Assembly: GCA_025462885.1 (NCBI GenBank)
Contig: JAOAPN010000015.1
Coordinates: 1 to 64,000, forward strand
DNA length: 64,000 nucleotides
Direction of reading: 5' to 3'
From: Acidobacteriaceae bacterium
GTDB taxonomy: Bacteria; Acidobacteriota; Terriglobia; Terriglobales; Acidobacteriaceae
Shown here: piece after piece, positions 43,401-53,318 of the stretch
Numbering within the stretch: position 1 is the first letter of the stretch
Layout: each line of letters begins with the position of its first letter
Made by a program: the position numbers and the translations under genes
Notes under the pieces: model-generated
Databases searched by the model: none
The model's input: the letters and a program-made list of their open reading frames with translations, nothing else
What the model was told of the DNA's origin: nothing

Positions 43401-44057
43401 GAGAAGTCCCTCAGCACACAGGATCTGCCAAACGTTTTTGTCACGAGCTTTATCCAGGAGTTACCCTTTGGCAAAAACCGCCGCTATTTCAACCACGGTA
43501 TTCTCAGTTATCTGGCAGGTGGGTGGCAAGTTGGGACAGTCTTGCGCTATCAATCAGGCACGCCAATCTCATTCGGCTGTGCATCATCGATCCCCGGCTG
43601 GGATAACTGTGTGCGCTTCAATCAGCGCCTCGGAAGTTCTTTCCGCAGCGCGGCTTCAATCAGTAATGTAGTCAATCCCTTTATCGTGACCAGCAAGGGA
43701 GCGGATCCAGCCGTCAACAGTCTTTTTAATCTGAATGTTGCCCGGGACCCTCTCAGCGGGGCATTCGTGGATCCAAACGCATCCCGCAATGGTGGAGCCT
43801 ATCAATTAGGCTCGATCGCTCGCGTTACGTCCGCATTCCGAATGAATGGATATAAGAATGAAGACATCAGCATCATCAAAAACACTCCCATTACCGAGAA
43901 GGTGGATTTTCAACTGAAATTTGAGATGCTCAATGCCTTCAACCGTCATGCGTTCGGAGTTCCTTCGGTAAACCCAACCGATAACCTTTTCGGAGTTCCT
44001 ACTACAACCCTTACTACGGCACGTAACTCGCAGCTTACAGCCCGGCTTCGCTTCTAA
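40425..44057 (+). CDS. Oar-like TonB-dependent receptor
   Basis: A 1210-residue outer-membrane receptor. A signal peptide (residues 1-25, ending STAQS) precedes a carboxypeptidase-regulatory domain at about 28-110 (GAIAGSVLDSTGAAVPHATIVAK). The plug includes EYGRTTGAVESFATKAGTNAFHGSVYD, and the beta-barrel ends TARNSQLTARLRF with the terminal aromatic residue typical of outer-membrane barrels. These large Oar-type receptors, numerous in acidobacteria, import glycans, siderophores or other large ligands. GGAGG before 40425 fixes the start. A secreted PHP-like hydrolase follows, so a degradation product may be the ligand. Confidence 0.93.
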   Translation: MQKTYLGKAILTLSVLMFLLVDSSTAQSNQGAIAGSVLDSTGAAVPHATIVAKSRETGFTATAESSGAGSYRFPAVPLGSYDISVKVDGFKAANYSGVLVQVNTISTLDISLEVGSSSEQITVEASAPSVQSESSELGGVVTTKQVIELPLALGGVGALRSPEAFVFLQPGTIGPGTQNTSNGIRQIKIGGAQNQGMSILVDGLDQLRSENASFFDEESPSVEAIQEFKLTISNPSAEYGRTTGAVESFATKAGTNAFHGSVYDIFRNEALDANTYFNNGRKSLCLASAATASASANCNNLYRRPSNKQNDYGLSLGGPVSIPHLYNGRERTFFFFSWEQFRQSTGGPVTSTVPTNAMRNGDFSALLTNSVVTTNPCDGTPVYNGQIFDPNTTRTVNGVQCRTAFPGNVIPVGRITAIAKNYLNYYPLPQVAGTFNNFTINQPYPITNTTYTVRADHTLNVKNKAFSSWTARQNTSQKNPRTLPDPVDPNQWNQNFVTHLFRFGLTTSLNAHVVNQLLMGLNRTNAKNFSVSAQGNINYAKQLGIGNVDAVAFPITTVGESIPVLNSGNNGDPVDNGLRFTDTVSIEHGHHYFKVGGDYRYQQFLTFNGPLPRLNFSRAQTAGTAATIATTNSGNGLASLLFGLPTSGSINVYSSQPRWLSAYWAAFVQDDYKILPNLTLNLGVRYEVDLPRREARSRTSNFSETAIDPASGRPGALIFGTTCNCNAKWIDAYYKDISPRIGFAYSSSAGNGKSVLRGSYSILYAPMFYADGGSQMNTGYKANAAFNSVNAFSPAFDLAGGFPAYTAPPLLNPSYFEGQIVASNYIRANMNKPAMTQQWNLEVQQELAPDLIFTLGYLGQRGNRLRSNLENINNIPKNAFQLGDNLARTLASNTAGVTAPFPTFNSLYGNNVQTSQALRPFPQYQQIQTNCCLQNDGQSSYHALLASLQRRFRSGTNLQVSYTWSKNITNSDTIVLNTNNLSSVQDPTNLKGEKSLSTQDLPNVFVTSFIQELPFGKNRRYFNHGILSYLAGGWQVGTVLRYQSGTPISFGCASSIPGWDNCVRFNQRLGSSFRSAASISNVVNPFIVTSKGADPAVNSLFNLNVARDPLSGAFVDPNASRNGGAYQLGSIARVTSAFRMNGYKNEDISIIKNTPITEKVDFQLKFEMLNAFNRHAFGVPSVNPTDNLFGVPTTTLTTARNSQLTARLRF

Positions 44058-44064
44058 CGCACAC

Positions 44065-44107
44065 AATCCAGGGAGAGCCGTGACGGGCGACCTTCCCTGG
44101 ATTTTTC
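44065..44107 (+). terminator. Terminator after the TonB receptor gene
   Basis: A 10-bp stem (44065-44074 and 44094-44103) is followed by TTTT, starting 7 bp after the stop. It may allow partial read-through to the PHP-like gene. Confidence 0.7.
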
Positions 44108-44154
44108 AGGCAACTTTCCTACAGCACACCACTACACGCTCCAGGAGTTCATTG

Positions 44155-46230
44155 ATGCGAAGCTGTCTCCGTACCACCACATCGCTCGCAGGCCTGTTTC
44201 TCTTCCTCACTTATATTTCTGCATCACTACTCCATGCAGATCCTATCGTGGCCGACATCTCTGCGGTGAAGCCCGGCCCAATTGAAGTATCAGCAACCAC
44301 CACGGACCTCACAGTCCGCTGGACCGATGCCTCCAAGCAGCAGTGGTCCGCCGTCTTTGCCTTGGACAACAAGCTTCCGCTAATAACAGCGATCGCTGTG
44401 GGTAGTCGTATTGTCGTAGAGAAGGCAACACCGGTTTATCGCTGCAGCACGGGAACGCGCACCGGCGGCTGGGACGCGTTCTTCGATTTTCCACCAGCCA
44501 GGCCACAAGGAACGCGGAATTTCGTCCAAAGCTTCCACCCTACGACCGCCACTGTGCGGACAATAGGCGATCGTGTAGAGGTCTCTTTCAACGGAATGGA
44601 AATGGGAATCTTTGCCGGCACAATGCATTACACCTTCTATCCCGGCAGCTCCCTCATCCAGCAGATCGCGGTGCTGGAAACGAAAGAGGCAAACGTCGCA
44701 TATACCTATGATGCGGGTCTCCAGATGGTCTCGGAATCAGACCGCAGGCCCGGCATCAATATGGCGTCCACGATCGTCTATTACGATGCGGACAGCAAGC
44801 TGCGTTCGATTGCTTCACCCTATGGCTCGGAGCGGCACACACTCCAGGTACATTACAGGACAGTCTCCGCAAAAATGGGGGCCGGTAGCATTGTTGCACT
44901 GCCTTCTCCTCATCGTTATCTCTTCGCTCGCGACTACACCACGAACATGGGCTATGCCTGGTATAGCTCCTGGCGTGGCAAGGTTGGCCTTGGCATCCAA
45001 CAACCTCTCGACGACAATACAACAATCTATCCTTGGATCAACGCACCTGCCGGCACCCCGCAGGAGATGGGCATATTCTTCCTTCTCGGTAGCGGTTCTG
45101 CTGAGGAAACGCTGGATCATGCGCTTGCCTATACGCATAAAGATATCTTTCCGCATGTTGATGGCTACATCACGTTCGCTCCGCACTGGCACTTTGCCTT
45201 CACTGAACAAGCGGTGTCCAATGGCTCAAAATGGATCCCCCCATTCAAACCGGAATTGCAAAGCATAGGTGTCGATGCCGCAATGATCATGGACTTCCAT
45301 ATTGATGGTCATCCCGCAGACCTTACCGGCCTGCGCCTGCGAGAGCTCGATGATTACTACAAAGCATGCCGACAACAATCAGACAAGAAATTCCTCCTTA
45401 TTCCCGCAGAGGAGGCCGACGTACTCCTTGGAGGACATTGGTCGCTTACCTTTCCCAAGCCTGTGTATTGGATGATGGATAAGAAGGCAGGTGAGGCGTT
45501 TGCAACCCCCGACCCAAAGTTTGGTACGGTCTATCGAGTTCACACACCCGAAGAAATGTGGCAACTCGTAAAAGCAGAACACGGCTATGCCTATCAGACA
45601 CATCCGCGCACGAAAGGTTCCACGGGGTATCCCGACAAGATCCTGAACACGTCTTATTTTCGCGACCCCCAGTATTTCGCAACCGGTTGGAAAGCAATGC
45701 CCTCGGATCTCTCTTCCCCTCGATTAGGCGAAAGAGCGTTTAGGACTGTGGACGACGTCAATAATCTCGGACTTCATAAGGTCATGCTGGGGGAGGTAGA
45801 CCTCTTCCAGATAGCAAGTACGGATGAGCTCTACGGTCACATGAATGTAAACTACGTTCGGCTTAACGCCCTACCGGATTTCGACCATTATAAAAGTCTT
45901 CTTGATGCAGTTGTGCGCGGGGACAGTTTCATATCAACAGGCGAGATTCTGATGCCTCGATCAGAGATTCATTCCGGCGGAGAAGATGTGATCGCAGTTG
46001 AAATTGAGACCTCGTCAACATTTCCTCTACGAATCGCAGAAGTTGTTTGGGGCGACGGAAAAACTACTCACACGGAGCAGTTTGACCTTGATACGACCCA
46101 CGAGTTTGAACAGCACTCCTTCCGTTGGAGTGTGAAAGCTTCCAACTGGAAATGGGCTCGCGTCGCTGTGTGGGATATAGCGGGAGGTGGAGCGTTTTCG
46201 AATCCCACTTGGCGTAAGGGAGAGAAGTGA
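44155..46230 (+). CDS. Secreted PHP/CehA-like metallohydrolase
   Basis: A 691-residue exported protein with signal peptide (MRSCLRTTTSLAGLFLFL to about residue 30). The N-terminal half is beta-rich. The C-terminal half resembles the CehA/McbA-type PHP domain: FAPHWHFAFTEQ, MDFHIDGHPADLTGL, LLIPAEEADVLLGGHW and QTHPRTKGSTGY supply several His/Asp/Glu metal-ligand candidates. Ordinary members hydrolyse carbamates or phosphoesters; the substrate here is unknown. CAGGAG lies seven bases before 44155. It follows the TonB receptor in the same direction and converges with the second receptor. Confidence 0.72.
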   Translation: MRSCLRTTTSLAGLFLFLTYISASLLHADPIVADISAVKPGPIEVSATTTDLTVRWTDASKQQWSAVFALDNKLPLITAIAVGSRIVVEKATPVYRCSTGTRTGGWDAFFDFPPARPQGTRNFVQSFHPTTATVRTIGDRVEVSFNGMEMGIFAGTMHYTFYPGSSLIQQIAVLETKEANVAYTYDAGLQMVSESDRRPGINMASTIVYYDADSKLRSIASPYGSERHTLQVHYRTVSAKMGAGSIVALPSPHRYLFARDYTTNMGYAWYSSWRGKVGLGIQQPLDDNTTIYPWINAPAGTPQEMGIFFLLGSGSAEETLDHALAYTHKDIFPHVDGYITFAPHWHFAFTEQAVSNGSKWIPPFKPELQSIGVDAAMIMDFHIDGHPADLTGLRLRELDDYYKACRQQSDKKFLLIPAEEADVLLGGHWSLTFPKPVYWMMDKKAGEAFATPDPKFGTVYRVHTPEEMWQLVKAEHGYAYQTHPRTKGSTGYPDKILNTSYFRDPQYFATGWKAMPSDLSSPRLGERAFRTVDDVNNLGLHKVMLGEVDLFQIASTDELYGHMNVNYVRLNALPDFDHYKSLLDAVVRGDSFISTGEILMPRSEIHSGGEDVIAVEIETSSTFPLRIAEVVWGDGKTTHTEQFDLDTTHEFEQHSFRWSVKASNWKWARVAVWDIAGGGAFSNPTWRKGEK

Positions 46231-46411
46231 AGGAACGCGAGAACAGCGAATTAGCGAAGGGTCATCACTCATGGCAACATGTGAACCTTACAGAATCATT
46301 ATTCATTGCTTTAGCTCGATTTTGTGAGGCTTATATGCGTGTAAAAATGTCATACATTGCTGAGACATGGGATGATGTCGCAGCAAGGTAGCTTTATTTA
46401 TTCTTGAAGAA

Positions 46412-49400
46412 CTAGAACTCGTACTTGAGCGCAAATTGTACGAGGCGAGGCTGGTAGGACGGTAGAGTCGACGTGAGTGCGCCAAAGGTGGCTGTCGTTG
46501 TAATAGCAGTTGTGGGGTTTGAGAAGCTTGTCTGGTTTCCGATATTGAATGCCTCCGCCCGAAACTGCAGCTTGGTCTCACGATAGACGCTGAAGTCTTT
46601 GAAGACCGACATATCCCAATGACGGAAGTGAGGGCCGTGGTATGGATTGCGGCGCTCGTTGCCGATGGTTCCGCTTGGCTGCACCGCGAATGCTGAAGCG
46701 TTGAAGAACTGCAGATTGGTGGAGATCGGAGTGATGTTCTTGAACGGATCGCTGACAACATTGGGACGGTCGGCGGACCCGTTCGGGCTGGTGTTACTGA
46801 TGTTGGAGCCGTTCAATATAGTGAATGGCAAACCGGTTGACCAGAGGTTGAGCACATTCAAGTGCCATCCCGCTTCAAGTGCCTTGCGGAATCCGACTGT
46901 GCCTTTGCCCAGGGGCAGGGCATAGTTGCCCGTGACGATGATGCGATTGCGGATATCGAGATCTCCATTCCCGTAGTCGTCGAAATTCTGGGTTGCGAGG
47001 ATCTGACCTACGCCGTTTCCGCTTTGTCCGTTGATGTTTGGAGCGTTATCAAGTAGGTGAGCCCAGGTGGTGTTGACGTTGAATCCGAGACCGTTTGAGA
47101 AGCGGCGTTCGAAGCTGGCCTGCAAGGAGTGATACGACGAAGCGCCCTTGCTTAAGGTCTGGGCAATGGTGGTGACATTCGGGAGCTGTGAGGCATATCG
47201 ACGCAGGGCCTGGCTACCGGTCGTGTTCAGAGGAGCGCGGTTTATATCGAACCCGGTCGAAAGCCTTCGACCGACGGCACCGACATAGGACACGGTAACG
47301 GCGTTGCCGTGAAAATCTTTCTGAACTGTTAGATTGAACTGCTCCAGATAGCCCGATTTGAAGTTGAAGTCGATGGTGGCTGGAATGGAACCGACGATAC
47401 CCGAGCCCACGCTGCTTGGGTTCTGATTCGGCAGTGGAATGCCGTTTTTGAACCGCGTGTACGCGCTCTGGCAACCGCTCGTGGCTGCAGCAGCCTGCAC
47501 AGAAGAGCAGTTACCGTAGATAGAAATATTCGGCGTATTTTTCAGGTTGGTAGGGGACTGGTAGTTGCTGGGGAAGAAAGCGAGACCGAAGCCTCCACGA
47601 ATCACCGTGCCATGTCCGGGCGAGTAGGCAAAGCCCACGCGCGGGGCGAAGTTTGTGTAATCGGTTTTAACTCCTGCGGTTCGTCCGACGCCATTGACTC
47701 CTGCCTGAATGATGGTTGCAGTCGTTGGGTCAAAGTTAGAGATGTGGTTGTTCTTCTCTGTAAAAGGAGTGTAGACATCGTAGCGGACGCCCAGATTCAG
47801 AGTGAGTGTCGAAGCAACGTGCCAGTCGTCCTGAAAATAGACACTGGGTTCCCAGGTCTGGTAGTAGGGCGGAAAGAGGTTGTTGTTTCGCGTCGCCGCG
47901 GAAAAGATTCCTTCAAGCAAGCCTGGAGCGCCAGTACGGAAGGTCCAACTGCCTTCGCCCTGGTTGTCCTGAATGTTGAGCGCGATGCGACGAATCAGCG
48001 CGGCACCGGTACGAATGCTGTGGTTGCCGCGACTGTAAATGACGTTGCCGTTGATCTGGTAGGTGTTGTCCTTGTCCTGTAGCGGAACAAAGTTGCTGCC
48101 ATTGCCTAAGCCCGTCAGACCAGTAGGCAAAGCCAGGGCAAGGCCCGAAGTGAGCTGGCTGACGTTTACATTCGGCTGGCCGAACTTCGTATTGGGATTG
48201 TTGCCGTAGTTCAGCGGATACGACGCATTATTGATATAGGTCCACGCCGCCCCAATTGTCGTGAGTAGATTTGGGGTGAAGGTATGCGTGTAAACCAGGG
48301 AAGCATTCCGAGCCAGTTGCGGCGAAGTTCCGAAACCGTTCCCCGTTTGTGGATCGACAGGGAAGCCGTTCGCGTTCGAGATGGGCAGCGCTCCGGGTGA
48401 AATCGTATATACGTCGTTGATGATGTACTTCGCGAAAAGAAGATTAGATTGATTGAAGTGATAGTCCACACGGATGTCGTACACCGTGGAGTATTGCTCG
48501 TTATTGCGTACACCTACATACCCGTTCGTGCCGGTGTTGGGTGCGGGGTAAAGTTTGAAGTACTGAAGACCAACAGGATCGATAAATGCCGCAGGAATGA
48601 TGTTGCTTGGGATGGGCGTCCGAAGATACTGGGAAGCTCCGGCGTAACCGTTGAGACCTGCCACGTGGGAGGGGTCTGGATCGTATACGCAGCCCGTGGT
48701 TTGCGTCTGCGTAGGATCGACAACGGTAGCGGCGATAATGGCGCATCCGCTCTTTGAACCATCGATCTGGGTGATGGTTCCGGCTGGGATGTTTTGTGAG
48801 AAGTCGCCCGGATGCTGCTGCTGATAGAGGGTAGGTACGGTCAAGGAGCTAGGCAGGCCACCGCGGATCTGTCGGAAGAACTCTGCATCGCCGTAGAAGA
48901 AAGCCTTGTCTTTGAAGATGGGTCCGCCGAGGCTGCCACCGAACTGATTCTGACGCAGACGAGGTTTCGGAGCGTGCGCGCCGAATTGGTAGGCGTAGGC
49001 GTTCAGCTTGTCATTGCGGAAGAACTCATACAACGACCCGTGGAACTTATTCGTACCGCTCTTGGTGATGACATTGATGAGAGCGCCACCGGCACGACCT
49101 CCATCGGCTGAAAAAGTATTTGTCAGGATACGAACTTCCTGAATGGAATCGATCGCCGGACGCACACCGATCGTTCCGATGACACGCTCATTGTTATCGA
49201 GGCCGTCTACCAATTGGTCATTCAGGACTTCGGACTGTCCGTTGATCGAGACGGACGACGTCGGCCGGCGGTCATCGGGGCGAGTCCCACTGCTGATGCT
49301 GTTGGGCGCGCCCTCCGCAGCGCCGGGAATGATCTGCGCCAGGTTGATGAAGTTACGACCGTTCAACGGAAGATCCTGCACGGCGCGCTCAGTGACGTTA

Positions 49401-49888
49401 CTGCCGATGGACGAGGCGTCAGTTTGAAGCATGGGAGCTACGGTTGTGATCTCCACCGTTTCGCTGGCATGGCCGACAACCAGGGCGACGTCGGTGCGCC
49501 GTCGATCGCCAGCGGAGACCGCCAGATTCGGAACGCTGGCCGTTTGGAAGCCCTGTAGCTTGATGGTGATGGAATAGGTGCCGGGGTTGAGGTTTGGCGC
49601 GGTGTATGCTCCCGAGTCAGTCGTCTGCAGCCTGACCGCGACGTTCGTTTGGAGGCTTGTAACGGTAACTTCCGCTCCGGCCACAGTAGCGCCGGAGGGG
49701 TCGGTGATCGTTCCAAGAATAGTCGCCGTCGTGTCTTGCGCGACAGCCGCTTTGACCCCTCCGATGAGTAGTAGAGCCACCAAAAGGAAGTAGGAAAGCA
49801 GGGAATCCCGAATACTCTTTTTCAACGGGAATTGCGTTGCAACGTGTGCGGGCGTGATCTTTACTGGCCAAAAGTGGTTCAGTTTCAT
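46412..49888 (-). CDS. Oar-like TonB-dependent receptor
   Basis: A 1158-residue outer-membrane receptor. A long N-terminal stretch with signal-like helix (DSLLSYFLLVALLLIGGVKAAVA) precedes the carboxypeptidase-regulatory domain (ATILGTITDPSGATVAGAEVTV). The plug contains ALINVITKSGTNKFHGSLYEFFRN and the barrel ends LVQFALKYEF. Start at 49888 has GAGGGA upstream; an ATG 29 codons earlier adds a basic segment without a ribosome site. No hydrolase is directly coupled; convergent with the PHP-like gene. Confidence 0.92.
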   Translation of the reverse strand: MKLNHFWPVKITPAHVATQFPLKKSIRDSLLSYFLLVALLLIGGVKAAVAQDTTATILGTITDPSGATVAGAEVTVTSLQTNVAVRLQTTDSGAYTAPNLNPGTYSITIKLQGFQTASVPNLAVSAGDRRRTDVALVVGHASETVEITTVAPMLQTDASSIGSNVTERAVQDLPLNGRNFINLAQIIPGAAEGAPNSISSGTRPDDRRPTSSVSINGQSEVLNDQLVDGLDNNERVIGTIGVRPAIDSIQEVRILTNTFSADGGRAGGALINVITKSGTNKFHGSLYEFFRNDKLNAYAYQFGAHAPKPRLRQNQFGGSLGGPIFKDKAFFYGDAEFFRQIRGGLPSSLTVPTLYQQQHPGDFSQNIPAGTITQIDGSKSGCAIIAATVVDPTQTQTTGCVYDPDPSHVAGLNGYAGASQYLRTPIPSNIIPAAFIDPVGLQYFKLYPAPNTGTNGYVGVRNNEQYSTVYDIRVDYHFNQSNLLFAKYIINDVYTISPGALPISNANGFPVDPQTGNGFGTSPQLARNASLVYTHTFTPNLLTTIGAAWTYINNASYPLNYGNNPNTKFGQPNVNVSQLTSGLALALPTGLTGLGNGSNFVPLQDKDNTYQINGNVIYSRGNHSIRTGAALIRRIALNIQDNQGEGSWTFRTGAPGLLEGIFSAATRNNNLFPPYYQTWEPSVYFQDDWHVASTLTLNLGVRYDVYTPFTEKNNHISNFDPTTATIIQAGVNGVGRTAGVKTDYTNFAPRVGFAYSPGHGTVIRGGFGLAFFPSNYQSPTNLKNTPNISIYGNCSSVQAAAATSGCQSAYTRFKNGIPLPNQNPSSVGSGIVGSIPATIDFNFKSGYLEQFNLTVQKDFHGNAVTVSYVGAVGRRLSTGFDINRAPLNTTGSQALRRYASQLPNVTTIAQTLSKGASSYHSLQASFERRFSNGLGFNVNTTWAHLLDNAPNINGQSGNGVGQILATQNFDDYGNGDLDIRNRIIVTGNYALPLGKGTVGFRKALEAGWHLNVLNLWSTGLPFTILNGSNISNTSPNGSADRPNVVSDPFKNITPISTNLQFFNASAFAVQPSGTIGNERRNPYHGPHFRHWDMSVFKDFSVYRETKLQFRAEAFNIGNQTSFSNPTTAITTTATFGALTSTLPSYQPRLVQFALKYEF

Positions 49889-50311
49889 TCGTGTCCCTCG
49901 TCGAGTTGAGTTTCTTGACGGAGCATGAGAACACTTCTTTGCCTTCCAGAGCAAGAAGGAATTTTGTTTCTTCATCCAGATAAAAACTTAGCCGCATTGT
50001 GACGAGGCCTAGGAGTGTCGATCGGGCTAGAGTTTTTGACTATCACCTCGACCGATTTCCTACACCGCGAATCAGCGCCATTTCAAAAGACTGCGAAATC
50101 ACGTATAGGCTTGATTCGCATAATAAAGTCACAAATGAGATATCTGGAGGTGGCGTCGATCTGGCCAAGACTCTTGATCTCATACGCGATATCAATGTCC
50201 AACCCATTTTTGCAGCCACGAACAGAAGGGGGGAGAAAGAGGGTACCGCCGCTAATCCTTCAGTATCATTAGGAGAGCTGGTCGAAAACCCGGCCTTGAA
50301 TTGAGACAACT
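49889..50311. other. Divergent gap between receptor and hflX
   Basis: 423 bp. It should hold promoters for both genes. Open frames such as 49999-50304 lack ribosome sites and protein-like composition. Nothing else was recognised. Confidence 0.35.
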
Positions 50312-51841
50312 TTGATCAGCAAGAAGACCTCGCCTGAAGCCACCCAGGATCAGACGCAATCACGACGCAATCGCGGAAAGACAGTCCGTCGTAGTCTTGT
50401 CGAAGCAAGCGAGGCTCAGGACGCGGCGCTCCTCGCCCGCGAACTCCGCACCTCGCAAACCCAGCAGGAACTTGCTGTGCTCGTCGTGGTTGAGTTCACT
50501 GGCGAACTCCACAAGCGCAAGCAGCTTACCGCAGCCGCTCGCCTTGCCCGCAGCGCAGCCGCAGTTATGGCCGGAGAAGAAGACTTCGCGGGCCATGCAG
50601 CCTCTACCCTTGACTTCGACGCTGGCAGAGCAGAGTTCGAGGAACTCGCCCGATCAGCCGGCGCGACGATTGCCGCCACTCTCGTCCAGCGCCGTCAGAA
50701 GCCTGATCCCTCCAGCCTCGTCGGCCAGGGCAAACTCGACGAAATCGTTGAGGTTGTGGCCAGCACCAACGCGTCGCTAGTTCTCTTCGACCACGATCTC
50801 ACCCCGTCGCAGCTCCGCAACATCGAAGCCCGGCTGCCTTGCCACGTTATCGACCGTTCGCAGCTTATCCTCGATATCTTCGCCCGCCATGCCAAGACCC
50901 GTGAAGGCCAGATCCAGGTAGAACTCGCGCAGCTTGAATACCAGTTGCCCCGCCTGGCCGGACGCGGTCGCGCCATGTCGCAGCTTGGCGGCGGCATCGG
51001 AACCCGCGGCCCGGGCGAAACCCAGCTCGAGACCGATCGCCGCAAGATCAAAGTTCGCATCGACCACATCAAGACCCAGCTCGATGCCGTTCGTCGCATC
51101 CGCCACCAGCAGCGGCAGCGTCGCGAGGCAGTTCCGGTCCCCGTGGTAGCTCTCGTCGGGTACACCAATGCCGGCAAGAGCACCCTCTTCAACGCCCTCA
51201 CCGAGGCTGGCGTACTCGAATCGGCCCGCATGTTCGCGACTCTTGACCCCAAACTCCGTCAGTTGCAGCTTCCATCCCGCCGCAAAATACTGCTCTCCGA
51301 TACAGTCGGCTTCATCCGCAACCTTCCCCACACTCTCGTGACGAGCTTCCGCGCCACCCTCGAAGAGGTCGAGCGCGCCGAAATCCTTCTCCACGTCCAG
51401 GATGCCGCCAGCCCTATCCGCGAAGAGCAGAAAACTCAGGTTGAAAAAGTCTTAGCCGAGCTTGCAGTCTCGGCCAAGCCCGTCCTCCAGGTCTTGAACA
51501 AGGTCGATCTCGTCCTGCCCCAGGAACTCGCCCACCTCTCCAACGATCGCGAAGCGATTCTCGTCTCCTCCCTTCAGCACACCGGCCTGGAACAACTCCT
51601 GATTGCCATTGATGCTGCGCTCGTGGTCGACCCTCTCGTAGAAGCCAGCTTTCGGCTCCCGCAATCGGAAGGCTCCATCCTCGCCTTGCTCGAAGGCGGA
51701 GCCATTATCGACGAGAAGCGCTTCGAAGGAAATCTCGTCTTTCTCAGAGCACGAGGACCAGCATCACTTCTTAACCGGTACCGCCGTTTCCGCGAAAAGG
51801 ATGTTCTGTCTAACGAACGTCTACGAGTGAAGCGGACATAA
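50312..51841 (+). CDS. hflX: GTPase HflX
   Basis: A 509-residue HflX translation GTPase that splits stalled or heat-damaged 70S ribosomes. The N-terminal HflX domain contains LVGQGKLDEI (ATP-binding-site region) and LVLFDHDLTPSQLRN; the glycine-rich linker region is GGGIGTRGPGETQLETDRR. G motifs: GYTNAGKST (about 282-290), DTVGF (about 329) and NKVD (about 395). TTG at 50312 is used because no ATG lies before the domain; the true start is uncertain and the first about 30 residues may be untranslated. The long N-terminus is basic. Convergent with the Bcr/CflA gene. Confidence 0.93.
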   Translation: MISKKTSPEATQDQTQSRRNRGKTVRRSLVEASEAQDAALLARELRTSQTQQELAVLVVVEFTGELHKRKQLTAAARLARSAAAVMAGEEDFAGHAASTLDFDAGRAEFEELARSAGATIAATLVQRRQKPDPSSLVGQGKLDEIVEVVASTNASLVLFDHDLTPSQLRNIEARLPCHVIDRSQLILDIFARHAKTREGQIQVELAQLEYQLPRLAGRGRAMSQLGGGIGTRGPGETQLETDRRKIKVRIDHIKTQLDAVRRIRHQQRQRREAVPVPVVALVGYTNAGKSTLFNALTEAGVLESARMFATLDPKLRQLQLPSRRKILLSDTVGFIRNLPHTLVTSFRATLEEVERAEILLHVQDAASPIREEQKTQVEKVLAELAVSAKPVLQVLNKVDLVLPQELAHLSNDREAILVSSLQHTGLEQLLIAIDAALVVDPLVEASFRLPQSEGSILALLEGGAIIDEKRFEGNLVFLRARGPASLLNRYRRFREKDVLSNERLRVKRT

Positions 51842-51915
51842 ATTTTTCAATTTAGTAATTACTGCCCAGCCTCGTTCACGTCTGAGTGAAACTGGAGTTT
51901 GCAACCCTGCGCCCC

Positions 51916-53139
51916 TTAGTGCAGCAGGACTGGTTCATTCGCCACCGCCTCAATGGGCTCTTTGATTAGCCTTCGGCCAATCAGTAGAAATGCAAGTGCA
52001 ATCAGCGCTGTAACAGAGAGAAGTGGGATAACCGCTCGCGAGCCAAGGACTCCAATGCTCATTGAGATGAGAGCTCCTGTTCCGGTCTGAAAAAAACCGA
52101 GCAACGCAGAGGCGCGGCCCGCGTCCTGCGAGAAAGGTGCGAGGCCGAGCGCGGCCCCATTCGGATAGGTAAGCCCGATGCAGGATAGGGAGACGAAGAA
52201 CAAGACGAGCGTGGCCGCCAGGCCAATCGTATGACTCAGCATTCCTGCGAGGAAGATGACTCCTACTACGACCTGCAGACAGAGGGCTACGAAAAAGATC
52301 TGCTGGCTGGTAAATCGACGCAGCATCCAGACATTCAGTTGATTGCCACCGATAAAGCCCATCACGAGGACCGCGAAGACAATGCCGAAGACCTTGGTGC
52401 TCATGTGAAATCCATCTATGAAGATGATGGGCGATCCTGCGACGTACGTGAAGAGACCGGCAAACGAGAAGGCTCCGGCTACCGTGTAGGTCAGAAACTG
52501 CGGGTTGCGAAAGATATTCCAAAAGCCTGTCAGGATCGGCCTGGGAGTCAGTAGGACGGAGTGGTCCGGCTTGTGTCCTTCAGGCAACAGGAAGATTGTG
52601 AGCGTCAGGATCAACGCGGCGATTGCAGCCAGTATGACGAAGATCCATCGCCAACCAAGGCTGGTCATGATGACGCTGCCGATCGTCGGGGCAAGGAGCG
52701 GCGAGACGCCAATCATCAGGAAAAGTAGAGAGAATACCTTCGCGCTCTCCTTTACTGGAAAGAAGTCGCGCACCATGGCAATGGCACCTACTTGCGCGAC
52801 ACATCCGCCTAAGGCTTCGAGAAAGCGCAAAGCTATAAAGGTTCGAAGGTCGGGCGCGGCGACGCAACCAATAGAGCACACGATGTAGATTGAGAGACCG
52901 ACGTAGAGCGGTCGTTTTCTTCCAAAGCGGTCGAGGAGCGGACCGTAGATAATCTGTCCTATCGCGAAGCCCACGAAATAGGTCGAGAGCGAAAGCGAGA
53001 TCTCAGGGGTCGATCGATGGAACTCCGCAGCAATGCGGGAGAAGGCAGGAAGGTACATATCGATTGCGAACGGAGTTACGACGCAGAGCGACCCAAGCAA
53101 AAGAAGTATCCATAAGTTGCTGCGGTTATGAGTGACCAT
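51916..53139 (-). CDS. Bcr/CflA-family drug efflux MFS transporter
   Basis: A 407-residue 12-helix MFS exporter of the Bcr/CflA (DHA1) type. The loop 2-3 motif is GPLLDRFGRKRPLYVG; LRFLEALGGCVAQVGAIAMVRDFF and GVSPLLAPTIGSVI are the drug-antiporter signatures of helices 4-5. It probably exports bicyclomycin- or chloramphenicol-like compounds or sulfonamides by proton antiport. No regulator lies next to it. Confidence 0.93.
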   Translation of the reverse strand: MVTHNRSNLWILLLLGSLCVVTPFAIDMYLPAFSRIAAEFHRSTPEISLSLSTYFVGFAIGQIIYGPLLDRFGRKRPLYVGLSIYIVCSIGCVAAPDLRTFIALRFLEALGGCVAQVGAIAMVRDFFPVKESAKVFSLLFLMIGVSPLLAPTIGSVIMTSLGWRWIFVILAAIAALILTLTIFLLPEGHKPDHSVLLTPRPILTGFWNIFRNPQFLTYTVAGAFSFAGLFTYVAGSPIIFIDGFHMSTKVFGIVFAVLVMGFIGGNQLNVWMLRRFTSQQIFFVALCLQVVVGVIFLAGMLSHTIGLAATLVLFFVSLSCIGLTYPNGAALGLAPFSQDAGRASALLGFFQTGTGALISMSIGVLGSRAVIPLLSVTALIALAFLLIGRRLIKEPIEAVANEPVLLH

Positions 53140-53318
53140 GAGTTACTCCAATTTTAGTCTCATGGGCCATCTCATCCGTTGCCGGACATGAACTTGGTGC
53201 ACGATTTAGAGATTTAACGAGGACGCCAAAACGGTCTCAGTAGAAAATGTGTAGGAGTGTTTTATGCCCGATAGGGGCGCAACTAATCTCACGCGTCCGA
53301 AGGTCGAAGATATCGTCA

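Noticed and set aside
49999..50304. Short protein gene ahead of hflX
   Set aside because: No ribosome site and no protein-like pattern; likely leader DNA.
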